Positions 55,872 through 64,000 of a stretch of DNA of 64,000 nucleotides are shown piece after piece. Below the pieces are notes generated by a model, which saw nothing but the letters and a program-made list of their open reading frames with translations, made no database searches and was not told the origin of the DNA. The position numbers were made by a program, and so were the translations under genes. The stretch spans positions 186,001 to 250,000 of the forward strand of contig JAFEBP010000014.1 in NCBI GenBank assembly GCA_018242605.1, read 5' to 3'. The DNA comes from Planctomycetota bacterium. GTDB taxonomy: Bacteria > Planctomycetota > Phycisphaerae > Phycisphaerales > UBA1924. Each line of letters begins with the position of its first letter. The stretch's first letter is position 1.

Positions 55872-56171
55872 ATGAATATCACGCTTGTTGACGGTCCTAT
55901 CAAGTCCAGCCCCGCGTTCTCCCGGTTCGTTCGCGAGAAGGTGGGCGGGGCGATCGCACGGTTTGTCGGAAAGATTGATCGCGTGCGGGTGCACGTGAGT
56001 GACGCCAACGGCCCCAAGGGGGGCATCGACAAGGTGTGCGCGATCTACGCCATCGTTCCGGGCGGGAGCGCGGTGATGGTGACGCACGCCGCGGCGGATT
56101 ACTACGGGGCGGTGGGCGCGGCGGCCCGGCGGCTCAAGACAGTGCTGGGGCGGCGGCTGTCGCGGCGGTGA
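55872..56171 (+). CDS. hpf: Short ribosome hibernation promoting factor (HPF/RaiA)
   Basis: 99 residues from the ATG at 55872, with GGAGG upstream; the longer frame from 55623 overlaps the divergent sigma gene. VRVHVSDANGPKGGIDKVCA is the family core, and the basic C-terminal helix (AARRLKTVLGRRLSRR) contacts rRNA. The length matches short HPF, lacking the dimerisation domain of long HPF. It silences ribosomes in stationary phase. It is divergent from a stress-type sigma factor gene, which fits a starvation regulon. Confidence 0.85.
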   Translation: MNITLVDGPIKSSPAFSRFVREKVGGAIARFVGKIDRVRVHVSDANGPKGGIDKVCAIYAIVPGGSAVMVTHAAADYYGAVGAAARRLKTVLGRRLSRR

Positions 56172-56267
56172 CACGCGGGCGAGAACAGAACACACCACCC
56201 CACACGCGCTGCGCCGCGGGATTCACTCCCGCGGCCGCGGCTTTTGATGGACCGCTACGCTCTGTGG

Positions 56268-56780
56268 ATGACGCAAGCACAGATCGATCAGTTGGCGCTG
56301 GAAGCGGCGATCGAGCAGGCCCGCAAGTCGCTGCGTGAGGGGGGCATCCCCATCGGCAGCGCACTGGTGACGGGCGAGGGCGTGGTGGTGGCGCTGGGGC
56401 ACAACCTGCGGGTGCAGTCGGGGGACCCGACGGCGCACGCGGAGACGGTGTGCATCCGCAACGCGGGCCGGCGGCGGGACTGGCACACGCTGACGCTGGC
56501 GAGCACGCTCAGCCCGTGCGCGATGTGCAGCGGCACGGCGGTGCTGCACCGGATCCCGCGGATCGTGATCGGCGAGCACACGACGTTCCTGGGGCGCGAG
56601 GACTGGCTCGCGGCGTCGGGGGCGGCGATCGTGCTGGCCAACGATCAGCGGTGCGTCGCGATGATGCGCGAGTTCATCAAGAAGCGGCCGGACCTGTGGG
56701 ATGAGGACATCGGCATCCCCGAGCGTGGAGGCTCCGGATCAGGCGCTCGAAGCGCGGGGCGAACGAAGCGCCGTCGGTGA
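56268..56780 (+). CDS. Fungal-type cytosine deaminase
   Basis: 170 residues from the ATG at 56268; ATGs at 56244 and 56247 would add up to eight residues. Zinc site His57-x-Glu59 (AHAET) and Cys84-x2-Cys87 (SPCAMC). The order IPIGSALV, LGHNLRVQSGDPTAHAE, TLSPCAMCSGTAVLHRIPR, IVIGEHTTF, and the ending REFIKKRPDLWDEDIG match yeast Fcy1 segment by segment. Bacterial CodA belongs to an unrelated amidohydrolase family. Likely reaction: cytosine to uracil for pyrimidine salvage; guanine deaminase is the alternative. The last 34 codons overlap the convergent glycosyltransferase gene, so its basic tail (GARSAGRTKRRR) may be unimportant. Confidence 0.85.
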   Translation: MTQAQIDQLALEAAIEQARKSLREGGIPIGSALVTGEGVVVALGHNLRVQSGDPTAHAETVCIRNAGRRRDWHTLTLASTLSPCAMCSGTAVLHRIPRIVIGEHTTFLGREDWLAASGAAIVLANDQRCVAMMREFIKKRPDLWDEDIGIPERGGSGSGARSAGRTKRRR

Positions 56781-58467
56781 GCGGCGAGGAGGCGACGTGG
56801 GCGCGGAGTTGGCTCCGTAGGCCGCCGAGGCGCTGGGTGTCGGCGGCGAGCTTCGCGGCGAGGGAGATGTAGGACTCGGGGGAGTCGGCGATGAGGCCGG
56901 GGAGGTTTGCGGCGGAAAGGACCGTGGCGCCGGTGCGGGCGGCGTGGGTGGTGCCGCGGAGCGAGATGACGGGCACGCCCATCCAGAGCGCTTCGCAGGT
57001 GGTGGTGACGCCGCAGTACGGCATGGGGTCCAGGGCGATATCGATCTGCGAGTACGAGGCGAGGTGTTCGGTGTAGTCGAGCGTCTGGGGGACGAGGGTG
57101 ATGCGGTCGCGGGGCAGTTGGAAGCGGTCGGTGTGCTTCTCGAACAGGCCTCGGGAGAAGTCGTCGGCGAGGCCTTTGCCCTTGATGAGCAATCGCGAGT
57201 TGGGGATGGCGGCGAGCACGGCGGCCCAGGTGCTCAGGCAGCGGGCGGTGAGTTTGCCGGGGTAGTTGAAGCTGCCGAAGGTGATGAAACCGTTGCGTTC
57301 ACAGGGCGGGGGCGAGGGCTGGGGGGCATCGGCGGGGGGTTCCCAGCAGAGCATGGAGCCTTCGATGCGTTCGAGCGGTTCGGGGCCCAGCGGCGCTTCG
57401 AACGGGGGGTCGGTGATGGCGTCGACGATGCGGGCGTCGATGGCGGGGATGCCGGTGGTGTTGGGGTAGCCCAGGTACGTGGCTTGCACAGGGGCGATGC
57501 GGGCGGCCATGGCGTGGACGCGGGTGCCGCCGGTCAGGCCCGCGAGGTCGATGAGGACATCGATGCCGTCGGCGCGGATGGCGCGGGCGAGGGCTTCGTC
57601 GTTGAGGCCCGCGACGCAGCGCCAGCCCTTGACGAGCGAGGCGAGGGCGTTGCTGGTGGCGTCCTGCGCGGGGTGGGCGGAGTAGAGATAGATCGCGGTC
57701 AACTTGGGGTCGTGGTGGCGCAGGAGCGGGGCGATGAAGCGGGCGACGGGGTGGTCGCGCAGGTCGGGTGAGAGGAAGCCGACGCGGAGCTGCTTGGCGT
57801 CCGGGCGCGGGCGGGGCGCAGGGAGTTTGGGTGCTCGGCTGGTGCAGATCTCGCCGAAGCGGCGGTGGGCTTCGGCGATGTCGGCGGGAGAGGCGTCGAT
57901 GTAGTTGAGGAGGAACGCCCACGCGGCGGCGCGGTCGGCGTCGTTGGGCGCCAAGCGGACGGCCTGGCCGTAGGCGCGGGCGGCTTCGTCGGCGATGCCC
58001 AGTCCGGCCCATGCGGAGCCGATGATGGACCAGGAGCTGGCGCGGTGGGGTTCGATCTCCACGGCCTGTTTGGCGGCGCCGATGGCCTGCGCGAGGCGGC
58101 CGGCGGAGAGCAGGCACTTGGCGAGGCGTTCGCGGGCGAGGGCGGAGGCAGGGTCGACGCGGGTGGCGCGCTCAAAGATGAGGAGGGCTTCATCGCCGCG
58201 CCCGAGATCGTGGAGGACCTGCGCGTATTCGATGAGGCAGTCGCGCTGCGGAGGATCAAGGTCGGCGGCGCGCTTGAGGTGGGGGAGGGCTTCGGGAAGG
58301 CGGCCGCGGCGGGCGAGGGTAAGGCCGAGCATGTACGCGGCGGCGATGTCGTTGGGGCTGCGGCGCAGGTGCTTGACGGCCAACTCCTCCGCCCGGGGGA
58401 AATCGGCGAGGAGGAGGGCGCGCTGGATGGCATCGAGCGGGCTGACGCGTTCTGCGGTGGCGGGCAT
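56677..58467 (-). CDS. TPR protein with O-GlcNAc transferase-like (GT41) domain
   Basis: 596 residues. About five TPR units occupy residues 15-200 (e.g. ALPHLKRAADLDPPQRDCLI, AIGAAKQAVEIEPHRASSWS). From about 225 the GT41 domain follows: LRVGFLSPDLRDHPVARFIA, DVLIDLAGLTGGTRV, PVQATYLGYPNTTGIPAIDA, TFGSFNYPGKLT. It ends with DIALDPMPYCGVTTTCEALW and MGVPVISLRG, the UDP-sugar-binding end. It probably glycosylates proteins in the cytoplasm, as related bacterial SPINDLY/OGT-like enzymes are proposed to do. The target is unknown. Its 3' end overlaps the cytosine deaminase gene by 104 bases. Confidence 0.9.
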   Translation of the reverse strand: MPATAERVSPLDAIQRALLLADFPRAEELAVKHLRRSPNDIAAAYMLGLTLARRGRLPEALPHLKRAADLDPPQRDCLIEYAQVLHDLGRGDEALLIFERATRVDPASALARERLAKCLLSAGRLAQAIGAAKQAVEIEPHRASSWSIIGSAWAGLGIADEAARAYGQAVRLAPNDADRAAAWAFLLNYIDASPADIAEAHRRFGEICTSRAPKLPAPRPRPDAKQLRVGFLSPDLRDHPVARFIAPLLRHHDPKLTAIYLYSAHPAQDATSNALASLVKGWRCVAGLNDEALARAIRADGIDVLIDLAGLTGGTRVHAMAARIAPVQATYLGYPNTTGIPAIDARIVDAITDPPFEAPLGPEPLERIEGSMLCWEPPADAPQPSPPPCERNGFITFGSFNYPGKLTARCLSTWAAVLAAIPNSRLLIKGKGLADDFSRGLFEKHTDRFQLPRDRITLVPQTLDYTEHLASYSQIDIALDPMPYCGVTTTCEALWMGVPVISLRGTTHAARTGATVLSAANLPGLIADSPESYISLAAKLAADTQRLGGLRSQLRAHVASSPLTDGASFAPRFERLIRSLHARGCRCPHPTGPAAS

Positions 58468-58551
58468 ACGCAGAGCAGATCGGCCAAGGGCGGGGGAAGG
58501 GTGGAGATTGGCGGGGGGCCCCGGTCCCGGAATCGGGGAGTGGGGCGGGGA

Positions 58552-59454
58552 TCAGCGCAGGGATTCGAGCACCGGGGGGAGTTGGTCGGCGAGCTCGGAG
58601 GCGAGCATGCCCGCGCTGGCGCCGGCGCGCTGGGCCCAGCGTTCACCGGCGAGGGCGTGGGCGAGGACGGCGATGCGGGCGACGTTGTAGAGCGAGAGGG
58701 GGCTGTCGCCGACGCGGGAGAACTGTGCGGCCAGAGAGGCGATGATGCCGCTCAGGACATCGCCGGTGCCGGCGGTGCCCATGCACGGGTGGCCGTGCTC
58801 GCAGACCCAGGTTTCCAGTCCGTTGCTGACGACGGTGCCGGAGCTCTTGAGGACGACGATGCAGCCCAGGCGCTGGGCGAGCGCGGCGGCGGCGGCGGGG
58901 CGCTGGGCGGGGTCGGTGGGGCTGGCGGTGATCTTGAGAGCCGCGGCGAGGCGCTGGAACTCGCCGGGGTGGGGCGTGAGCACAGCGCGGGCGCGGAAGT
59001 CGCGGAAGAGATCGCGGATGCGGGCGAGGCAGGTGAGGGCGTCGGCGTCGATGACGGTGGCGACGGAATCCTGCTGCACGGCGCGGAGGGTGAGGTGCTC
59101 AGCGCCGGTTGAATCGCCCAGGCCCGGGCCGATGACCAGCGCGCTACAGGAGGCGACGACTTCATCGAAGACCTGCGGGGCCTCGGCGGCGAGGGGCTCG
59201 CCGGAGGCGTCGGTGGGCAGGACGATGCCGGTGGCGGAAGGGGCGATGGCGATGGCGGTGTTGATGATCGGGCCGGGCACGACGAGCTTGGCGAGGCCGG
59301 CGCCCGCGCGGAGCGCGCCCAGGGCGGCGAGGGACGGCGCGCCGATCATGCGGCGATCGGTGGAGGCGCATCCGCCGACGATGGCGACGGTGCCGAACGT
59401 GCCCTTGTGGCCGTTGGTCGCGCGGTGCGGGAGGCGTGGCAGTGGGGTGGACAT
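58552..59454 (-). CDS. nnrD: ADP-dependent NAD(P)HX dehydratase
   Basis: 300 residues, only the C-terminal YjeF (ribokinase-like) domain. NGHKGTFGTVAIVGG opens, LGALRAGAGLAKLVVPG, VIGPGLGDSTG, AVLTPHPGEFQRLA and the anion-hole GTAGTGDVLSGIIASL follow. It repairs hydrated NADH and NADPH in the cytoplasm. The epimerase (NnrE) domain fused in E. coli YjeF is absent, so it must be encoded elsewhere. It starts five bases after the transglutaminase-like gene, an operon arrangement. Confidence 0.92.
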   Translation of the reverse strand: MSTPLPRLPHRATNGHKGTFGTVAIVGGCASTDRRMIGAPSLAALGALRAGAGLAKLVVPGPIINTAIAIAPSATGIVLPTDASGEPLAAEAPQVFDEVVASCSALVIGPGLGDSTGAEHLTLRAVQQDSVATVIDADALTCLARIRDLFRDFRARAVLTPHPGEFQRLAAALKITASPTDPAQRPAAAAALAQRLGCIVVLKSSGTVVSNGLETWVCEHGHPCMGTAGTGDVLSGIIASLAAQFSRVGDSPLSLYNVARIAVLAHALAGERWAQRAGASAGMLASELADQLPPVLESLR

Positions 59455-59459
59455 GGGGG

Positions 59460-60938
59460 TCAGGGCTTTTCGTCGCTCTTGATCTGGAGGCGGCCGAGGA
59501 CCTGGGCGATGCTGATCATGGACTTGAAGCCGTCATCGTCGTTGAGGTCGGAATAGGCCAGGCAGATGTGGGTGGCGTCGAAGGGCGTTTCGTTGAGCGT
59601 GCCGTCGAGATCGATCCAGCGCGGGGCGCCGTCGATCTCGAGCAGGGCCTGGGCCCACATGTGGTAGCCGAAGATCGCTTCCTGGCCGACGAAGGCGTCG
59701 GCGTAGATGAGGCCGGAGGCGGCGCGGGCGGGGATGCCGTTGGCGCGGAGCAGGGCGACGAGGAAGACGCCGTGCTCGGTGCAGTCGCCCTCGCGGGTGC
59801 GGGCCACCTCGGTGGCGGTGCCCATGCCAACGCCCAGGTTCTTCTTCTTGATGTAGCGGTAGGTGAACTTGCGGCAGGCCTCGGCTTTTTCGGCGGCGGT
59901 GGCGTCGGGCTTGAGGCCCTTGACAGCGCGGGCGGCGAGGTCCTTGATCATGTCGTCGCCGGTGTTGACGGCGGTGGTGGAGGCGAGCAGGGCCTTGTCG
60001 GCGGCGTCGGGCTTGGGGGCGGGGACGGACGCGGCCGCGTTGATGGTGAGTTTCGCGGCGGTGGGGGAGAGGCGTTCGACCTTCTGCGCGCCGGTGTCGG
60101 GGAAGTTGGGCAGGTCACCGTCGGGGACGCTGACGATGAACGCGGCGTGCTGGAGGGTGCGGGCGTGTTCGATGGGGCGGTCGGGCTTGACGAAGGTCTT
60201 GACGAAGACCTCGGGCGCGGCGTCCTCGATCTTGCCGAGGGCTTCTTCCCTGGTCGCGGCGACCATGAGCATCGACATGCCGCCCATCATGGTCTCGGTG
60301 CGGACCATGACGCCCTCGGGATCGAGGTATTCGGTGGAGGTGACGCCGGGCGCGGCGGAGGAGACGGTGGCGCACTTGGTGGCTTCGATCTTCTTGCCCA
60401 TGGCCTCGATGACGGCCTTGTCGCCGATGGTGTGGGTGGTGGTTTCGATCTTGAGGCCGGAGGTGGGGTCGATGGAGCGGACGACGATTTCCTTGGCGCC
60501 GCTCTTGAAGCGCTGGACGACGTATTTGTCCGCCGCGGCGGGGGTGAGCCAGATTCCCTCGGGCCTGGGCTTGGTGGCGTTGGTGACCTGGCCGGACTGG
60601 GAGGTCTTGACGGCGACGCCGGTGTCGCTGAAGGTGTATTCCTGGACGACCTCGGTCTGGCCCATCTTTTGGATGCTCTTCATGGAGATGGGCTTGCCGT
60701 CGGTGGTTTCGACGAACTCGCCGCTCATGGAGATGGAGACGCCGACATCGCCGCGTTTCATCTCAAAGAGGACGGAACTGGAGGAGGTGATCTTGCCGTC
60801 GGCCTCTTTTTCGAAGGCGTGCATGTGGCCGGCGCGCTTGCCGAACATCTCGACGATGTACCAGCGGTCGGTGTCGGCGATGGCGGGTCGGGCGAGGGCG
60901 AGGAGGATCAGCAGGATCGCACGGGAGAGCAGGCGCAT
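59460..60938 (-). CDS. Secreted transglutaminase-like protein
   Basis: 492 residues from the ATG at 60938 (MRLLSRAILLILLALARPAI), which gives a clean signal peptide; the frame continues to 61184 through repeats. A beta-rich N-terminal region of about 340 residues includes IVEMFGKRAGHMHAFEKE and GIWLTPAAADKYVVQRFKSG. The transglutaminase-core domain follows, with Cys386 (EGDCTEHGVFL), His426 (GYHMWAQ) and Asp443 (RWIDLDG). The full triad is present, so it may be a periplasmic protease or crosslinker. Its role is unknown. nnrD follows five bases downstream. Confidence 0.88.
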   Translation of the reverse strand: MRLLSRAILLILLALARPAIADTDRWYIVEMFGKRAGHMHAFEKEADGKITSSSSVLFEMKRGDVGVSISMSGEFVETTDGKPISMKSIQKMGQTEVVQEYTFSDTGVAVKTSQSGQVTNATKPRPEGIWLTPAAADKYVVQRFKSGAKEIVVRSIDPTSGLKIETTTHTIGDKAVIEAMGKKIEATKCATVSSAAPGVTSTEYLDPEGVMVRTETMMGGMSMLMVAATREEALGKIEDAAPEVFVKTFVKPDRPIEHARTLQHAAFIVSVPDGDLPNFPDTGAQKVERLSPTAAKLTINAAASVPAPKPDAADKALLASTTAVNTGDDMIKDLAARAVKGLKPDATAAEKAEACRKFTYRYIKKKNLGVGMGTATEVARTREGDCTEHGVFLVALLRANGIPARAASGLIYADAFVGQEAIFGYHMWAQALLEIDGAPRWIDLDGTLNETPFDATHICLAYSDLNDDDGFKSMISIAQVLGRLQIKSDEKP

Positions 60939-61384
60939 GGGGGAGGGTATGAGGGGGAGGGGAAAGTGAAAAACGAAAAGCGAAAAGTGATACCGGAAGG
61001 CATCAGTAGTCAGGCATCGGGCATCAGGGGAAGCAAACCCCTCTGCGGCCCGTGGCTCGTATCTGCGTCGAATTTTGCCGCACGGCTCAAGGGTCGGCGT
61101 GCTGCGGTCGCGGTAACACGTCGGCACGTGACGCCCGGATGCCGGCGGCGATTGGGATGATAAGCGAAAAAAAGCAAAGGCCACAGTCGCGCAGCGAGAA
61201 GCGAAGGGCCAGAGGCGAGAAATCGGAAACGGGAGAAGGGGCGGAGTGGCTGATGCGAAGTTCTCTTCGCACGCGGAGGCGCGGGCTGCGCGGCGACCAT
61301 GGCGGCGTTGTGCAATCCCGGTGGGATTGAAGAACGCGCGTTGATCTTGGGCGCTTCAGGACTTTGGTTCGCTGGTGGGGCGGA
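60939..61384. other. Intergenic region with short repeats
   Basis: 446 bases between the partial surface protein gene (3' end) and the transglutaminase-like gene (5' end), both on the minus strand. Holds GAAAA-type repeats at 60965-60990, a GGCATCAG block at 60999-61030 similar to 53293, and another GAGAAGCGAA-type stretch near 61190. No gene, tRNA or convincing terminator was seen. Confidence 0.45.
60999..61030 (+). repeat. Short GGCATCAGG-type intergenic repeat
   Basis: GGCATCAGTAGTCAGGCATC followed by GGGCATCAGGGG. Shares its unit with 53293-53319. Confidence 0.5.
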
Positions 61385-64000
61385 TCAGCCGCAGCCGCCG
61401 GCTTCCCAGGCGGCGAAGAAGGTGGTGACGTCGGCGCCGTCGACGCCGCCGTCGGCGTTGACATCGGCGGAGGGGTCGCCCGCTTCCCACGCCGAGAAGA
61501 ACGCGCCGACATCGGCGCCGTCGATGCCGCCGTCTTGGTTAAAGTCGGCGGGGCAGGGGGTGCAGTTCTCGACGGTGAGGGCCGCGGCGTTGGAGGTGAC
61601 GCTGCCGCAGGGGTTCGTGAGGATGCAGCGGAAGGAACGCGGGGTGACGGTGAGGGAGGCCGGGAGCGGGCGGATTTCGAGCGTTGCAGTCGTCACGTTC
61701 GAGGCGTTGATGAGCGGGCCGGCGGCGCTGGCGTTGTCGCCGGCGATGAGGTCGCTCCACTCGTCTTCGTCGCCCGCGGGCTGCCATTGCCATCGGTAGG
61801 CGATAGGGGCGGGCCCGGACGATGCGATCGTGAATGTGGCTGGTGAATCAAGGCACGCGACGGTGTTGGCGGGTTGGACAGTGATCGCTGGCGCCGTGTG
61901 GACGGCGAGGGTCGCGGGGTCGCTCTCGATGATCTCGCCGCAGACGTTGGTCACGACGCAGCGGATGGGGACGTTGGTGTTGCCCGATCGGTAAAAGAAG
62001 GCCGGGTCGATCACGAGTGAAAGGTTCGCGGTTCCGGCACCCTCCGCGGTGTACAGGTTGCCGCCGAAGTGGTAGTTGAACCCGTCACCCATTGGGAACC
62101 AGTGTGGCGTGTCGTCGAAGTCGTACACGAAGTGCTGCCACTGGTATGAAACGCGGCTGCTCAGTTCGTCGGCGCCCGATGTCGAGACCACGAACGACGC
62201 GGAACTCTCGGTGCAGGCCGTCTGGTCGGCCGGCTGCGTCTGGATCGTGGTCTCGCAGACGGGCGGAAGGAACGTGACGAGGACTTGCGTGGGTTCGTAG
62301 GTGAGTTGGACGCGGTTGGTAGGGAAGCCGGGGCCGAACTCGACGGCGTTGAACGTGCCGGTCACCGACGCGGCTGCGAGCACCGGGAGCGTTGTGCCGA
62401 TCAAATTGGACGGCCAGAGACCCGAGTTTCGAACCGACATCGGGATAGTCCACAAGGTCAGCCGAAGTGTGCCGGCGATGGAGGCAGCGCCGTTGACTTG
62501 GAGGAATGAGCCTATCGGCGCGCTGAAGTCACCATACACCCACAATGCCCCAGTCTGCGCGACCTCCAGCACCGAGGACGGGTGTTGGACGAGGTTGCCG
62601 TCGATGGTGAGGCGGGGCATCGGGCTTTGGCCGTTGTAGATGACGGCGTCGGGCACGACGATCTCGCCCAGCGAGTCGAACGGGCCCGTCCACGTGCCAT
62701 GCCCGCCGATGCCGCCGCCGGGACCAAAGGCGACATCGAGCCCGGGGACGTCGAACGTCTCGCTCACGATCAGCGTGTCGCATTGGATGTCGGGGGCGAG
62801 GAACGGGGAGCCGCCGACCATGATCTGGGGGTTGTTGACGGAGCCGTTGGTGATGAACGTGTTGTCGCCCAGGGCGAGGCGGTGGGTGCGGACCTTGGCG
62901 CCGTTCAGCAGGACCAACCGCCCGGCGGCGGTGGGCTCGCCCTCGACGCCGACGGTGAGGGTGCCGCTGACGTTGAGCACCTCTCCGGGCCCCGAGAGCG
63001 TGAGTTCGCCGGGGAGGCCGACGCCCCCGCCGCGGGCGATGAACACGTCGCGGCTGGTCATCCTCGCTCCGTTCTCGACGCGCATCTTGCCGCCGACGGG
63101 GAGATCGCCGGCGACGTAGAACGCGCCGGAGCAGTCCAGGGTGCTTCCTCCACCCGTGACCTTGATCACCGGATCGCCGAGGTAGGTGTTGAAGGCGATG
63201 CCGCTGGTGCACTGGACCTGGCCGCCTGAGTCAACCAGCAGGCGTGCGCCGGCGGGGGTGCCGCGGATCTGCAGCCCGTCGTTGGACCCGAAGGCGTTCG
63301 CGCCGGGGCGGATCTGCTCGAGAAGGGCCCGGTTGCGGACGTGGATCTCGCCGTCCATCCAGTTCTCGCGGCCGACGTAGACCGAACCGAAGGTGGCGCG
63401 GGCGCCGTCGTCCAGGAGGAGCGCGGGGATGCTCAGCGGTACGGTGTAGGTCCGGCCGACGTTCAGGACACTCCCCGCGTTGCCGACGATGCGCGAGCGG
63501 AAGTAGGGGTTGTCGGGCTCGTGCCCGACGATCTGGACGCCGCCGGCGCCGGAGGGGTCGGTGGCGCCGATTGAAAGCCCGCCGAGTGAGGCCGACGAGA
63601 GATTGATCGACGCGCCGTTGGTGACGAAGATGCGCCCCCGGCCGGTCTTGCCCGCGTAGAGGTTCTGGGTCTCGCCGCCGATGGGCGTCGCGAGAGTGAG
63701 CGAGCGTCCCGGCCCGTCCAGGTCCAGCCGCCCGGAGTTGCCCGTGCCGTTGCCGATGGTGATCTGGCGCAGGCCGGTGATCGAGCCGGCGGACCAGTCG
63801 AGTGAGCCGTCGCCCTTGTCGGCGATGATGAGTGATTCAACGTCGAGGGTGCCGCCGTCCATCGTGATCGTGCCGCGGGTGCGGGGTTCGGACCCGAGGC
63901 GGATCTCGGTGGCGCGGACGAGCCCGCGGTCGTGGAGGTTGATGGTGCCAAGGGTGGTGGCGCCGCCGGGGGGCGGGCTCTCTGCACCCAGGAGGATCTG
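61385..64000 (-). CDS. Large secreted beta-repeat protein with Ig-like domains and dockerin-type tail (N-terminus off the right edge)
   Basis: The frame stays open through base 64000, so this is the C-terminal 871 residues of a longer protein; the ATG at 63862 is only an internal Met. The first 530 residues are right-handed beta-helix-like repeats (e.g. GTLTVGVEGEPTAAGRLVLL, GGGSTLDCSGAFYVAGDLPV) of the kind in autotransporter-style PEP-CTERM proteins. Two Ig-like modules follow, each opening with I-x-x-QPAxxxAC. Two dockerin-type repeats (DFNQDGGIDG, DVNADGGVDG) end the chain as EAGGCG, one Gly longer than the usual terminal Cys. A surface structural or binding protein is inferred. The signal peptide must lie to the right. 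Confidence 0.88.
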   Translation of the reverse strand, partial: QILLGAESPPPGGATTLGTINLHDRGLVRATEIRLGSEPRTRGTITMDGGTLDVESLIIADKGDGSLDWSAGSITGLRQITIGNGTGNSGRLDLDGPGRSLTLATPIGGETQNLYAGKTGRGRIFVTNGASINLSSASLGGLSIGATDPSGAGGVQIVGHEPDNPYFRSRIVGNAGSVLNVGRTYTVPLSIPALLLDDGARATFGSVYVGRENWMDGEIHVRNRALLEQIRPGANAFGSNDGLQIRGTPAGARLLVDSGGQVQCTSGIAFNTYLGDPVIKVTGGGSTLDCSGAFYVAGDLPVGGKMRVENGARMTSRDVFIARGGGVGLPGELTLSGPGEVLNVSGTLTVGVEGEPTAAGRLVLLNGAKVRTHRLALGDNTFITNGSVNNPQIMVGGSPFLAPDIQCDTLIVSETFDVPGLDVAFGPGGGIGGHGTWTGPFDSLGEIVVPDAVIYNGQSPMPRLTIDGNLVQHPSSVLEVAQTGALWVYGDFSAPIGSFLQVNGAASIAGTLRLTLWTIPMSVRNSGLWPSNLIGTTLPVLAAASVTGTFNAVEFGPGFPTNRVQLTYEPTQVLVTFLPPVCETTIQTQPADQTACTESSASFVVSTSGADELSSRVSYQWQHFVYDFDDTPHWFPMGDGFNYHFGGNLYTAEGAGTANLSLVIDPAFFYRSGNTNVPIRCVVTNVCGEIIESDPATLAVHTAPAITVQPANTVACLDSPATFTIASSGPAPIAYRWQWQPAGDEDEWSDLIAGDNASAAGPLINASNVTTATLEIRPLPASLTVTPRSFRCILTNPCGSVTSNAAALTVENCTPCPADFNQDGGIDGADVGAFFSAWEAGDPSADVNADGGVDGADVTTFFAAWEAGGCG

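Overview
The window looks like a chromosomal segment of a high-GC planctomycete, most likely class Phycisphaerae. This is inferred from gene content, not from a database search. The clearest marker is a C-terminal dockerin-type tail (two D-x-N-x-DGG-(I/V)-DG repeats ending in an aromatic/W-E segment and a terminal Cys). It is carried by five large secreted proteins and by one orphan remnant. A planctomycete-type prepilin (GFTLIELLVVIAVIAV start, late H-X9-DG motif), a sulfatase, a multiheme cytochrome and long beta-repeat surface proteins fit the same picture. No rRNA, tRNA, CRISPR array or complete insertion sequence was recognised.

Left part (1-29.5 kb). A partial beta-propeller-like secreted protein and a 1258-residue beta-repeat protein come first. 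A fused ABC-2 permease, a secreted S1 protease, a sulfatase and a DUF3313-type lipoprotein follow. Next is greA with a secreted subtilase and a SLC13-type carrier, then a cobalamin-binding-fold protein, and thyX with an lptB-like ATPase. A lower-GC cassette of unknown genes at 22.5-23.8 kb is bracketed by a hairpin-forming 75-base repeat. metG and nadB with a small membrane protein, and an AI-2E-type exporter, complete this part.

Centre (29.5-37 kb). An orphan ParA overlaps a VanZ-like gene. At about 30.48 kb the plus strand changes abruptly from C-rich to G-rich, whichever strand is coding. That is the polarity expected at a replication origin, although no DnaA boxes were seen. To the right lies an accessory island: a RepA-like AAA ATPase, an N6-adenine DNA methyltransferase overlapping a PIN-domain nuclease gene, and four copies of a 56-base hairpin repeat. 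One copy lies inside the ATPase reading frame and is translated.

Right part (37-64 kb). An APC transporter, a family-4 glycosyltransferase, a GNAT acetyltransferase, a cytochrome c'-like protein, an SDR enzyme and a prepilin come first. They are followed by a decaheme cytochrome with a dockerin tail, and galE. A four-gene Gld-type ABC operon (ATPase, permease, GldG-like, DUF4340) is next. Then come tandem STAS proteins, a Cys/Met-metabolism PLP enzyme, a sigma factor, a short ribosome hibernation factor and a fungal-type cytosine deaminase. A TPR O-GlcNAc-transferase-like protein, an NAD(P)HX dehydratase and a transglutaminase-like protein follow. The window ends inside another dockerin-tailed surface protein whose N-terminus lies beyond the edge.

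Together the genes describe a cell investing in secreted or surface-attached proteins that share one C-terminal tail, with housekeeping operons between them. Two short accessory regions are marked by small palindromic repeats.
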